Source: Gluconobacter cadivus
GTDB lineage: Bacteria; Pseudomonadota; Alphaproteobacteria; Acetobacterales; Acetobacteraceae
NCBI RefSeq assembly: GCF_015244745.1
Contig: NZ_JABCQI010000007.1
Location: 173,042 to 237,041, forward strand
Direction of reading: 5' to 3'
Length of the DNA: 64,000 bases
Numbering within the stretch: the first letter of the stretch is position 1; each line of letters opens with the position of its first letter. The translations under genes were made by a program, and so were the position numbers. A model generated the notes under the pieces. It did no database searches, was not told the origin of the DNA, and saw only the letters and a list, made by a program, of their open reading frames with translations. Positions 17,645-26,892 of this stretch are shown here, one piece after another.

Positions 17645-19978
17645 TCAGAAATTATAATTCAAACGGCCACCGACAAAACGGGGCGGCCCTGAAATCGCTG
17701 TCTGCACATTCGTGGCCTGAGAGCGCGTCAGATCATATTTCCGGTCGGCCAGATTGGTCGCATAAACCGTAGCGGACCATTTTCTCGAATTGGGCTCAAA
17801 CGTCAGGAACGAGTTCAGAAGGAAATAGGCAGGGACAGTTCGGTAAGGCGGGTTGCCGGGAATCAGACCTTCTGCCCCACGATAGGAATAATCAACATCG
17901 AAGAGAACATGATAATGCGGAAGCACATGAATGGTATATACAGCAGAACCGTTCATTGAAATCTTGGGAATGCCGCTGTCAACACCATGATAGTTGCTGT
18001 AAAATGCCTGCCAGATACCGGTCTTGGCATAATAGGCGTTCACCTGTGCCGCATTGATCGAATGGAACTGGTCATAAACGCCCCGCTGATATCCCACGAC
18101 CTGCGTCAGGGTCAGATCCCGCGTGGGATGCGCCTCCATGGAACCTTCAACGCCCCAGATGGTCGAGCGCGGCACGCTGACATAAGACCCCACAGACCCA
18201 TAACTGGGAACAACAATGTTCCCGAGTACCTGCTGATCACGATAATCATAATAGAAGGCCGCGGCATTCAACCGTAGACGATGGGCGAAGAAATCGTTCT
18301 TCGTCCCGATCTCATAGGCCAGAATTGTTTCCGGCTTGATAGGCTGTGCCTGCTGCGCCACGACCGTATTATTGGCCGTAAACCCTCCGGGCTTCATGCC
18401 TTTGCGAATATCCGCGTAAAACAGACTGGTCGGCGTTGCCTGATATTCAATCCCGACCTTCCCGGTAAACTGGTTGGCGAGCGCACCATGCGTTCCGAAA
18501 TTGAGGTCGTTATGCCCAAAGTGAATTGTCGTGAGATCGACAAGCTGCCGGGAGTCCGATTCATGTGAGATACTGCCAACAAAACGCAGGTTTTTCAGAA
18601 CCTTGTACCCCAGCGTAACATACTGGTTGAACGTCTCCTGCGGCGAACTGAAACTCGTTTCAGACATGTACCCACGCAGGGCATAATCCGAGAAATCATA
18701 ATAGTTGTTCTGTTTTTGCATGATCCGGTTGTAATAAAGACCGGCATCCCAACTGAATCGGCTCGTACTATCTTTCAGGTTGTGAAAACTGACTTCCTGC
18801 GTGAAGGAATTCGCAACCTGAGTGCGATAATCATCTGCCGTGGCATACGGCATACCGTCCTGATCCTGATATTCATGAAGCTGAACGGCATCGTAGGCGC
18901 TTGAAATGTCGAGTTGCCCGAACCGGAACCGATGCGCCATCGCCAGATGGAAACCCCAGTTGAGATCATTGAACTGGGGCTTGGTATCATGATAGCCGAT
19001 CAGCTTCGCAAACGCCGGCTTGATGTCCCAGCCCGTCTGGTAATAGCCAAGATCGCGCCCATACTGTCCCGCAAAAGCCGAGAGGTTGTTATTGATCCTG
19101 AAACCCGGAGCTTCCGAGCGGTTCAAAGACCAATATCCGGTTAGATTGACGTCCGTGTGTTCATCCGGCTGCCAGGCCAGCTTGCCGCGGATCGCCCCGG
19201 TATGCTGGTCCCCGAGAGACTGCCCTGTATCACGGTTGGTATAGTACCCGCCCCCCTCAAGAAGCTCGGCCGCCAGACGATACTGAAGATTATGCGTGAT
19301 GGAGCCGGTGACGAACGCATCGGTCTTGCTCCTGTTGTAAGACGCGAAGTCTTCGGCGATCCTGGCATGGAATTGTTTTTCCGGCGCCTTGGTCGTAATA
19401 CGAACTTCGCCTCCCGTCGTGGTTTGACCATGCGTAAAGCCGGATGGTCCGGGATCAACCCCAATACTTTCGATATCGAACAGAGGCCCTGATGTCATGG
19501 ACGAAATTGGATACGCCACGCCATCAATATAGGGCATGACCGAAGGCGTATTGTTCATGGTCAGATCGTTGAAACCAACACCCCGAAGATGAAAATTCAG
19601 CGCGCTTGAACCGTACTGAGTTTCAATTTGAAGGTTTGGCGCCAGTTTCTGAATATCCGTTGTGGTGATGACCGCGCGTTGCTGAAGCGTTTCCGAACTG
19701 ATCATTGTGGTCGAGGAACCCACATGCTGTTCTGTATTGAAGCGCGTCGGCAGCTTACGCGTTGTCACTTTGATAGTTTCGGCATCCGTAGCTGTCCGGG
19801 ATGTTGCATGGCCTGCATTCCTGTGACGCACCGAAGCGCTCCCCAAGGGTGCCGCGTGTTTGACGGCATGCGCCGGATGCATTGGCGCGGCTTCGGCGGA
19901 ATAAAGAGTTGCGCCAACCGTACCGAAGACCAGCGCTGTTGTGAGTTTACAGCTTCGGGAAAGAACGCGCAGCACCAT
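17645..19978 (-). CDS. TonB-dependent outer membrane receptor
   Basis: 777 residues with a signal peptide (cleavage near AEA), a plug domain beginning around residue 66 (ETIKVTTRKLPTRF as TonB-box region) and a barrel ending with P-R-F-V-G-G-R-L-N-Y-N-F, a normal terminal aromatic signature. It is the first gene of a leftward unit with the MFS transporter and M20 peptidase. The 169-bp gap to the divergent LysR gene at 20148 presumably carries both promoters. The plug and barrel resemble ferric-chelate receptors of the CirA/FecA group, but context points to an organic, amide-containing ligand. Confidence 0.9.
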   Translation of the reverse strand: MVLRVLSRSCKLTTALVFGTVGATLYSAEAAPMHPAHAVKHAAPLGSASVRHRNAGHATSRTATDAETIKVTTRKLPTRFNTEQHVGSSTTMISSETLQQRAVITTTDIQKLAPNLQIETQYGSSALNFHLRGVGFNDLTMNNTPSVMPYIDGVAYPISSMTSGPLFDIESIGVDPGPSGFTHGQTTTGGEVRITTKAPEKQFHARIAEDFASYNRSKTDAFVTGSITHNLQYRLAAELLEGGGYYTNRDTGQSLGDQHTGAIRGKLAWQPDEHTDVNLTGYWSLNRSEAPGFRINNNLSAFAGQYGRDLGYYQTGWDIKPAFAKLIGYHDTKPQFNDLNWGFHLAMAHRFRFGQLDISSAYDAVQLHEYQDQDGMPYATADDYRTQVANSFTQEVSFHNLKDSTSRFSWDAGLYYNRIMQKQNNYYDFSDYALRGYMSETSFSSPQETFNQYVTLGYKVLKNLRFVGSISHESDSRQLVDLTTIHFGHNDLNFGTHGALANQFTGKVGIEYQATPTSLFYADIRKGMKPGGFTANNTVVAQQAQPIKPETILAYEIGTKNDFFAHRLRLNAAAFYYDYRDQQVLGNIVVPSYGSVGSYVSVPRSTIWGVEGSMEAHPTRDLTLTQVVGYQRGVYDQFHSINAAQVNAYYAKTGIWQAFYSNYHGVDSGIPKISMNGSAVYTIHVLPHYHVLFDVDYSYRGAEGLIPGNPPYRTVPAYFLLNSFLTFEPNSRKWSATVYATNLADRKYDLTRSQATNVQTAISGPPRFVGGRLNYNF

Positions 19979-20147
19979 GAAAAGCTTCCTTGTAGGGGCC
20001 TGTCTATAACGTAAGAGCGAATTGCTGGACGCCCCAGATGACAGCCGGAAAACCCCTCTCGTTTCTTAAATGAAATATTAAAAAAACGATTGAATCCATG
20101 CCGTAACATCGACAAGAATGTTGCGTTCAATGCAACGGAGTAACGAA

Positions 20148-21074
20148 ATGTTTGGGGGGCATGAATTAAGCGAGCGAACCCTGCAATATCTGGACGCAGT
20201 CGCCCGTTTTGGCAGCATCCGCTCCGCAGCTACGGCCATCGGTGTCAATGCGTCCACGATCAGTCGTCAGATTGCGGCCCTTGAAGACCAACTGGCCCTC
20301 AGCCTGCTCATGAAACGCGGTCGCGTAACGGCCCTGACGGAAATGGGGGAAGTCGTCTGCAATTATGGACGCGAACGGGCCCGCCTGACGCGGCGCTTCC
20401 AGAACAGTCTTCAGGAATACCGCACGCTGGAGCGGGGGCATGTCACGATCGGAAGCGGCGAAGGAATTGTCAGCGTTCTGATAAAGGCCGTTCTGCATCA
20501 GTTCGTTGCCAGTCATCCCGGCATCACCATTGAAATCCGCACCGCCCCCCTGCCCCAGCTTGTTCAGATGGTGCGTGATGATGAAGTCGATGTTTGTATT
20601 TACGCTGGCACAGCGCGCGACCCCATCCTGAACGCCCGCCCGTTCCAGACCGAACCATTATGCGCGATCCTGCCAGCCGCACACCCGCTGGCTACGAGAG
20701 ACACCGTGACCATGGAGGATATCGTGGATAGTCCGCTGATCTTCTTTCAGTCCCACTTTGCCGCACAGACCTATGTCGATGCCATTCTGGAAGATCGGCA
20801 GCTTAACTGTTTCCCGGCTTACCGGTGCGATCTGTTCGGAACGGCTTTGTCCCTTGTCGCGCATAATCTGGGTATCGCTTTCATGACCAAAGGTGCCGCA
20901 CAGGATTATATTGATCTCAATCGCGTCTGCGCCGTTCCTCTGGACCATCCTATTGCGAAATCCTTTGAACGTTATGCCGCCGTGCGCGCTGGCCGACGTC
21001 TGATGCCAGCGGCATTCGACCTGTGGCGGGATATTCTGACTGCCAATTCAGGAGTGTTCCAGACTCCTGCCTGA
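20148..21074 (+). CDS. LysR-family transcriptional regulator
   Basis: About 308 residues. The frame extends to an ATG at 20118, but the ATG at 20148 has GGAG seven bases upstream and gives the expected short N-terminus before the helix-turn-helix ([20 protein letters not shown]). A LysR substrate-binding domain follows. It is divergent from the TonB receptor gene and lies just before the fructose dehydrogenase operon, so it could control either. The divergent arrangement is the classical sign of control over the TonB-MFS-M20 unit; this is inference. Confidence 0.82.
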   Translation: MFGGHELSERTLQYLDAVARFGSIRSAATAIGVNASTISRQIAALEDQLALSLLMKRGRVTALTEMGEVVCNYGRERARLTRRFQNSLQEYRTLERGHVTIGSGEGIVSVLIKAVLHQFVASHPGITIEIRTAPLPQLVQMVRDDEVDVCIYAGTARDPILNARPFQTEPLCAILPAAHPLATRDTVTMEDIVDSPLIFFQSHFAAQTYVDAILEDRQLNCFPAYRCDLFGTALSLVAHNLGIAFMTKGAAQDYIDLNRVCAVPLDHPIAKSFERYAAVRAGRRLMPAAFDLWRDILTANSGVFQTPA

Positions 21075-21211
21075 CTCGTAGTCGTTGCCTCTTAAAAACA
21101 TTTGGCATCACCATTTTGTCAGAGCGAACAAGAAATAGTCATTTCCATTATTGGCGAAAACTCAGGAAGAAAGCGCATCACACATCACGCTATTCCTTGA
21201 GGAGAGCGCCA

Positions 21212-21763
21212 TTGGACACATTCTCTGATCCCAATCCGGTTTCGGCCACGCTCTCTCGCAGGCAGCTTCTGGCCCTTTCCGGTGCCTGTCTGACAGCGGT
21301 AGCCATAGGATCGGCCAAAAAAAGTTCCGCTCAAGAAATAGTGTCCTCAAATCGTGATGGCATTTCCGACTTCATGCTGCTTTCCGCCTTTGCAACCGGC
21401 CATAAAAACCTGGATCTCGGTATGGGATCGGCACTTTTCCTGGCTTTTGAGGCTCAGAAAGCGGATTTTCCAACGCAGGTCGCAGCCCTTCGTGAGCGTA
21501 TCGCCAAAAACGGATATCCGGATGTCGAAGCGCTGGAGGTGGCTCTCGCCGGTGATCCTCTGCACGCCACGCTCCTCCAGATTATTCGCGGCTGGTACTC
21601 GGGCGTCATTGAAAGCGGAACGAATGCCAAGGTTTACGCCTTCGAAAAAGCGCTGATGTACCAGACATCCCGCGATGTCGTCGTCATCCCGACCTATGCT
21701 CATAACGGGCCGAATTACTGGGTTGCAGAGCCCGCTTCCGTTGCTGTCATGCCGGAATTCTAA
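21212..21763 (+). CDS. fdhS: Fructose dehydrogenase small subunit
   Basis: 183 residues starting at a TTG codon at 21212, chosen because AGGAG lies seven bases upstream and the resulting protein begins a few residues before a twin-arginine signal ([19 protein letters not shown]). The frame is open further upstream but that part overlaps the LysR gene. It belongs to the small subunits of membrane sugar dehydrogenases, which help Tat export of the FAD subunit. The order small, cytochrome, large matches the known fdhSCL operon, and I recall that fdhS of G. japonicus also uses TTG. The next gene begins 19 bp downstream. Confidence 0.9.
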   Translation: MDTFSDPNPVSATLSRRQLLALSGACLTAVAIGSAKKSSAQEIVSSNRDGISDFMLLSAFATGHKNLDLGMGSALFLAFEAQKADFPTQVAALRERIAKNGYPDVEALEVALAGDPLHATLLQIIRGWYSGVIESGTNAKVYAFEKALMYQTSRDVVVIPTYAHNGPNYWVAEPASVAVMPEF

Positions 21764-21782
21764 GGGAATTATCTCAGTGATC

Positions 21783-23246
21783 ATGCGATATTTTCGTCCC
21801 CTGTCCGGCACGGCCCTGACGACAGTCCTGCTCCTCTCCGGGACATCCGCTCTGGCGCAACCGACAGAGCCGACACCCGCCTCAGCCCATCGTCCCTCCA
21901 TCAGTCGCGGTCACTATCTCGCGATCGCAGCGGACTGCGCAGCCTGTCATACCAATGGACGGGATGGTCAGTTTCTGGCTGGCGGATATGCCATTTCCTC
22001 CCCAATGGGGAATATTTATTCCACAAACATTACGCCATCGAAAAAATATGGCATCGGAAATTACACGCTCGAGCAGTTTTCACAGGCGTTGCGGCACGGT
22101 ATCCGCGCCGATGGAGCACAGCTTTACCCGGCCATGCCATATGACGCCTATAACCGTCTGACGGATGAAGACGTCAAATCGCTCTACGCCTACATCATGA
22201 ATGAGGTGAAGCCTGTAGACGCCCCCTCACCCAAGACGCAGCTTCCCTTCCCGTTTTCCATCCGCGCCTCTCTGGGCATCTGGAAAATTGCTGCACGGAT
22301 CGAAGGCAAGCCTTATGTTTTCGACCATACCCATAACGACGATTGGAACCGTGGCCGTTATCTGGTCGATGAACTGGCCCATTGCGGCGAATGCCATACA
22401 CCTCGTAATTTTCTCCTCGCTCCGGACCAGTCCGCCTATCTCGCCGGTGCGGACATAGGCTCCTGGCGCGCACCCAATATCACCAATGATCCCCAGAGCG
22501 GCATCGGCGGCTGGTCGGATCAGGATCTCTCTCAGTATCTGAAAACCGGCCAGACAGCGCATGCCCGTGCGGCTGGTCCAATGGCTGAGGCGGTCGAGCA
22601 CAGCCTTCAATATCTGCCAGATTCGGACATTTCGGCAATCGTGACCTATCTCCGTTCCGTTCCGCCCAAAGCCGAAGCCGGAGAGACCGTCGCCAATTTC
22701 GCACATTCCGGCCGTCCGTCCAGCTACAGCGTGGCGGACGCCAATGCGCGCCGAAATAACAGCACTCTGGCCCAGACCACAGACGGCGCTGCACTGTATG
22801 AAGCCGTTTGTGCGAGTTGCCATCAATCCAACGGCAAAGGATCGCCTGACGGATATTATCCCTCCCTCGTGGGAAACACGACGACGGGTCAGCGCAATCC
22901 GAACGACCTGATTGCCAGCATTCTGTATGGCGTGGATCGTACGACGGAAAATCACGAAATCCTGATGCCCGCTTTCGGCCCAGGCTCTCTGGTTCAGCCG
23001 CTGACGGATGAACAGATCGCAACGATCGCAGATTACGTTCTCAGCCATTTTGGCAATGCACAGGCCACCGTTTCCGCAGAGGCTGTCAAACAGGTCCGCA
23101 TGGGCGGCAAGCAGGTTCCGCTCGCTCAGCTCGCAAATCCGGGCGTGATGCTCCTGCTCGGGGCCGGTGGTGTCCTTGGGGTCATCATCGTGGTGGGTGG
23201 CATCTGGTGGCTGGTCAGCCGTCGCAAACAGCGTGTCGCTCAATAG
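21783..23246 (+). CDS. fdhC: Fructose dehydrogenase triheme cytochrome c subunit
   Basis: 487 residues: signal peptide ending ALA, three c-type haem sites (C-A-A-C-H near residue 55, C-G-E-C-H near 205, C-A-S-C-H near 345) and a C-terminal membrane anchor (GVMLLLGAGGVLGVIIVVGG). It passes electrons from the FAD subunit to ubiquinone in the cytoplasmic membrane. A GTG at 21777 is also in frame and better spaced from AAGGGA at 21762; the ATG at 21783 is kept because it matches the N-terminus I remember for FdhC. Confidence 0.93.
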   Translation: MRYFRPLSGTALTTVLLLSGTSALAQPTEPTPASAHRPSISRGHYLAIAADCAACHTNGRDGQFLAGGYAISSPMGNIYSTNITPSKKYGIGNYTLEQFSQALRHGIRADGAQLYPAMPYDAYNRLTDEDVKSLYAYIMNEVKPVDAPSPKTQLPFPFSIRASLGIWKIAARIEGKPYVFDHTHNDDWNRGRYLVDELAHCGECHTPRNFLLAPDQSAYLAGADIGSWRAPNITNDPQSGIGGWSDQDLSQYLKTGQTAHARAAGPMAEAVEHSLQYLPDSDISAIVTYLRSVPPKAEAGETVANFAHSGRPSSYSVADANARRNNSTLAQTTDGAALYEAVCASCHQSNGKGSPDGYYPSLVGNTTTGQRNPNDLIASILYGVDRTTENHEILMPAFGPGSLVQPLTDEQIATIADYVLSHFGNAQATVSAEAVKQVRMGGKQVPLAQLANPGVMLLLGAGGVLGVIIVVGGIWWLVSRRKQRVAQ

Positions 23247-23263
23247 AATTCAAGGATCATATC

Positions 23264-24898
23264 ATGTCTGGTGAAACGCTTTCGGCTGATGTCGTCATCA
23301 TTGGTGCAGGAATCTGCGGCTCCCTGCTTGCCCATAAACTCGTCCGCAACGGGCTTTCCGTTCTGCTGCTGGATGCCGGTCCGCGCCGCGACCGCTCGCA
23401 GATCGTAGAGAACTGGCGGAACATGCCGCCCGACAATAAATCCCAGTACGATTACGCAACGCCTTATCCCAGCGTTCCGTGGGCTCCGCATACCAACTAT
23501 TTTCCGGACAACAATTACCTGATCGTCAAAGGACCGGACCAGACGGCCTACAAGCAGGGCATCATCAAGGGCGTTGGCGGCACAACATGGCACTGGGCCG
23601 CGTCGAGCTGGCGCTACCTGCCCAACGATTTCAAACTGCATTCCACCTATGGCGTCGGACGCGACTACGCCATGAGCTATGACGAACTCGAACCCTATTA
23701 CTATGAGGCCGAGTGCGAAATGGGCGTCATGGGGCCGAATGATGAAGAAATCATACCATCAGCACCTCGCAAAAGCCCCTGGCCCATGACGTCCATGCCC
23801 TACGGCTATGGAGACCGCACCTTTACCGAGGTGGTCAGCAAGCTCGGCTTTTCAAACACGCCCGTTCCACAGGCCCGTAACAGCCGGCCCTATGACGGAC
23901 GCCCCCAGTGCTGCGGCAACAACAACTGCATGCCAATCTGCCCCATCGGTGCCATGTATAATGGCGTCTATGCCGCGCTGAAGGCTGAAAAGCTCGGCGC
24001 GAAGATCATTCCGAACGCCGTCGTCTATGCGATGGAAACGGACGCGAAAAACAAGATCACCGCCATCCGCTTTTACGACCCCGAAAAACAGTCTCATCGT
24101 GTCGTTGCCAAAACATTCGTCATAGCGGCCAACGGTATCGAAACCCCGAAATTGCTGCTTCTCGCCGCAAACGACCGCAATCCCAACGGCATTGCCAACT
24201 CGTCCGATCTCGTCGGGCGGAACATGATGGACCATCCAGGCATCGGCATGAGCTTCCAGTCCGCAGAGCCTATCTGGGCGGGTGGCGGATCGGTCCAGAT
24301 GAGTTCCATCACCAATTTCCGGGACGGCGACTTCCGTTCGGAGTATGCCGCAACACAGATTGGTTACAACAATACGGCCCAGAACTCGCGCGCGGGCATG
24401 AAAGCCCTGTCCATGGGGCTGGTCGGCAAGAAACTGGATGAGGAAATCCGCCGTCGTACGGCGCATGGCGTGGACATCTATGCCAACCATGAAGTCCTGC
24501 CCGACCCGAACAACCGCCTCGTTCTTTCGAAGGACCATAAGGACGCTCTGGGCATTCCACACCCCGAAGTGACTTATGATGTGGGCGAATATGTGCGTAA
24601 ATCGGCTGTTATTTCCCGGCAGCGTCTCATGGACATTGCCAAGGCCCTTGGCGGAACGGAAATTGAGATGAGCCCGTATTTCACGCCTAACAACCACATT
24701 ACCGGTGGCACCATCATGGGCCACGACCCGCGCGATTCCGTCGTGGACAAGTGGCTCAGAACCCACGATCACGCCAATCTATTTCTTGCAACAGGTGCCA
24801 CGATGGCGGCCTCGGGAACGGTGAATTCGACTTTGACAATGGCTGCGCTCTCGTTGCGCGCCGCAGACGCCATTCTCAATGATCTGAAACAGGGATAG
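23264..24898 (+). CDS. fdhL: Fructose dehydrogenase FAD subunit
   Basis: 544 residues, the length of the described D-fructose dehydrogenase large subunit, and extremely similar to the sequence I recall. GMC oxidoreductase features: the dinucleotide fold G-A-G-I-C-G near residue 15, G-V-G-G-T-T-W-H-W, and the C-terminal catalytic region with N-N-H-I-T-G-G-T and N-S-T-L-T-M-A-A-L-S-L-R-A-A. The cysteine-rich C-C-G-N-N-N-C-M-P-I-C segment near residue 220 fits the iron-sulphur site described for this enzyme class. It oxidises D-fructose to 5-keto-D-fructose in the periplasm. No signal peptide of its own; it should be co-exported with FdhS. AAGGA precedes the start. Confidence 0.94.
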   Translation: MSGETLSADVVIIGAGICGSLLAHKLVRNGLSVLLLDAGPRRDRSQIVENWRNMPPDNKSQYDYATPYPSVPWAPHTNYFPDNNYLIVKGPDQTAYKQGIIKGVGGTTWHWAASSWRYLPNDFKLHSTYGVGRDYAMSYDELEPYYYEAECEMGVMGPNDEEIIPSAPRKSPWPMTSMPYGYGDRTFTEVVSKLGFSNTPVPQARNSRPYDGRPQCCGNNNCMPICPIGAMYNGVYAALKAEKLGAKIIPNAVVYAMETDAKNKITAIRFYDPEKQSHRVVAKTFVIAANGIETPKLLLLAANDRNPNGIANSSDLVGRNMMDHPGIGMSFQSAEPIWAGGGSVQMSSITNFRDGDFRSEYAATQIGYNNTAQNSRAGMKALSMGLVGKKLDEEIRRRTAHGVDIYANHEVLPDPNNRLVLSKDHKDALGIPHPEVTYDVGEYVRKSAVISRQRLMDIAKALGGTEIEMSPYFTPNNHITGGTIMGHDPRDSVVDKWLRTHDHANLFLATGATMAASGTVNSTLTMAALSLRAADAILNDLKQG

Positions 24899-24903
24899 GT
24901 CTT

Positions 24904-25404
24904 TTGAAAACAATGTTCCAACGCAGGACCACGGGCGTCGTCCTCAGTTTTCTCATCGCAACAACAGGCTTTGCATCAGCGAAGGATCTGACAGTGAATC
25001 TGACAACTTCCAATACTCTGATCGAGCAGGCCAAGAAGCTGGCAACGGCCAGTCATAACCGCGTGGCCATAGCGATTGTCGATGCAGGCGGAAATCTGGT
25101 GGCCTTCCAGAAAATGGACGGCACACAACTCGGCAGCATCGAACTGGCTATCCGTAAAGCCAAGACAGCCGTGTCTTTCGCTCGCCCCACCGCCGACATG
25201 GAACATGCCCTCAACAGCGGCAACTACATGATCAGCACACTGCCCAACGCGCTTCCCGCAGGTGGCGGTTATCCGATCGTGGTGAACAACGAACTCGTAG
25301 GCGCCCTTGGTCTGAGCGGTGGCGAAGGCGAAACCGACGCCCATCTCGCCCAGTCCACAGTCACCACGTTCCTGCAGGCTTCAAAGGCAAAGAGCACTGA
25401 ATGA
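24904..25404 (+). CDS. Exported DUF336 (GlcG/HbpS-like) protein
   Basis: 166 residues with a signal peptide (cleavage after FASA) and one DUF336 domain: A-I-V-D-A-G-G-N-L-V-A-F, the K-M-D-G-T segment, G-G-Y-P-I-V-V-N-N-E-L-V-G-A-L-G-L-S-G-G. Members bind haem or flavin-like ligands and often sit beside redox enzymes. It begins 5 bp after fdhL and overlaps the porin gene by 4 bp (ATGA), so it belongs to the fdh operon. A role in haem handling for FdhC is possible but unproved. Confidence 0.85.
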   Translation: MKTMFQRRTTGVVLSFLIATTGFASAKDLTVNLTTSNTLIEQAKKLATASHNRVAIAIVDAGGNLVAFQKMDGTQLGSIELAIRKAKTAVSFARPTADMEHALNSGNYMISTLPNALPAGGGYPIVVNNELVGALGLSGGEGETDAHLAQSTVTTFLQASKAKSTE

Positions 25405-26858
25405 AAACCCGACGTCTCCTGCACAGGAAAAAACTCGCCGGGTTTTTCCTGTGCGCGGTTCTGGGGATCATTGGCCCCGGCCGTCAGGCACTCGCACAGA
25501 GCGAGACCTCCCAGAACCTTGCAACACCTGACTCTTACAAGTCCCGCGCTTTTGCCATGGAAGGCGTGGGCACCTTCGCGGTTGGCCCGCTCGTGCCATC
25601 GCTGTACGGCAACCCTCATCTGTTCGGAGACTGGGGCGGCGCCCAGACATGGCTGACAAAGCACGGCATGTATCTCAATGTCGCGCTCAATGAAGAATAC
25701 ATGGGCAATGTTACCGGCGGCCGGACGCGAGATAACGTGCTGGCCGGTCAGGTAGCGGCCGAACTGGATGTGGACTGGCAACAGCTTGCAGGCGTCAAAG
25801 GGCTCTGGACGCATCTTCTCGTGATTAACGGACATGGACGCAGCTTCAGCCACACTCTGGGCGATTCTGTTACAAATCCAGAACAGATTTATGGCGCACG
25901 CGGTAACGTCATCGCGCATCTTGTCTCCATGTATGCGGATAAATCCTTCCTGAACGACCGTATCATCCTGTCTCTTGGCGACATTCCGACAGGAAGTTTC
26001 TTCGCTTTTGATTACGTCGCCTGTTCCTTCATGAACGTTTCGGTGTGCAGTAACTTTGCTCCCGGTAAATATGTTCCCGGCGGACGTGACTGGCCGTCAG
26101 GGAATCTGGGTGGCGTGTTGCGCCTGCGACCGACAGAGCAGACCTACATCATGGCAGGCGTTTTCGCGGTGTCTCCACACAGCTATAACGGCGGTATTTC
26201 GGGCTGGGCCCTGGCCCAGAGCGGCCTGGGGAAAGTTTCGTCACAGATCGAAATCGGCTGGATGCCCTCTTTTGGCAAAGACAAATTACGGGGCAATTAC
26301 AAGCTGGGAGCGTGGTACGACAACTCGCGCTATCCGAACCTCTACGAAGACATCCACGGCAACTCCTTTCAGGCCACGGGTCTGGAACGCCGCTATGAAG
26401 CCGGGATGACATCAGCCTGGTTCATGTTCGACCAGATGCTGGTCCGCAACGGACCAGGCGTGACAGACGGACTGATCGTGATTGGGGGCGTCGGATATGC
26501 GCAGGGCAATCTTGTTGCCATGCGCGACCACGAATGGATTGGTTTCGTCGAGAGCGGAACTCCATGGCATCGAAGCGGCGATCAGGCCGGCATCATGTTC
26601 CAGCACATGGACATGAGCCATACCGTGACCCTTCAGCAGGAATCGTCACTGGCGCTCGGACTGCCGTATCTGGCCAATCAGTGGGGCCCTGTTTACGGGG
26701 TGCAGCACTGGGAAAATGTCTATGAGGCCTTTTACAGCACCCACATCATGCGGGGCACAACCCTGCAGGCTGATTTTCAGTACCTTCAGCGCCCGGGAGC
26801 AACAACGACGTTCAAGGACGCCGCCGTCATCGGCGGACAGTTAACGTCGAATTTCTGA
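25401..26858 (+). CDS. OprB-type carbohydrate-selective porin
   Basis: 485 residues with a signal peptide, then the OprB hallmark L-F-G-D-W-G-G-A-Q-T-W-L near residue 75 and a barrel ending in a terminal phenylalanine (Q-L-T-S-N-F). Translationally coupled to the DUF336 gene (ATGA overlap), making the operon fdhSCL-DUF336-oprB. It would admit sugars through the outer membrane to the periplasmic fructose dehydrogenase. An inverted repeat follows the stop codon. Confidence 0.9.
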   Translation: MKTRRLLHRKKLAGFFLCAVLGIIGPGRQALAQSETSQNLATPDSYKSRAFAMEGVGTFAVGPLVPSLYGNPHLFGDWGGAQTWLTKHGMYLNVALNEEYMGNVTGGRTRDNVLAGQVAAELDVDWQQLAGVKGLWTHLLVINGHGRSFSHTLGDSVTNPEQIYGARGNVIAHLVSMYADKSFLNDRIILSLGDIPTGSFFAFDYVACSFMNVSVCSNFAPGKYVPGGRDWPSGNLGGVLRLRPTEQTYIMAGVFAVSPHSYNGGISGWALAQSGLGKVSSQIEIGWMPSFGKDKLRGNYKLGAWYDNSRYPNLYEDIHGNSFQATGLERRYEAGMTSAWFMFDQMLVRNGPGVTDGLIVIGGVGYAQGNLVAMRDHEWIGFVESGTPWHRSGDQAGIMFQHMDMSHTVTLQQESSLALGLPYLANQWGPVYGVQHWENVYEAFYSTHIMRGTTLQADFQYLQRPGATTTFKDAAVIGGQLTSNF

Positions 26859-26881
26859 GATCCTCCTGCAAAAGAGGATCT
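26858..26881. terminator. Inverted repeat between convergent oprB and peroxidase genes
   Basis: AGATCCTC (26858-26865) and GAGGATCT (26874-26881) pair perfectly across an 8-nt loop. There is no clear T-run on either side, so termination may be weak or factor-assisted. It overlaps the last base of the oprB stop codon. Confidence 0.5.
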
Positions 26882-26892
26882 ACAGAATTCCC

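Noticed and set aside
21023..21211. Longer N-terminus for the FdhS frame
   Set aside because: It overlaps the LysR gene end and would put 63 residues before the Tat signal; the TTG at 21212 has a proper ribosome site.
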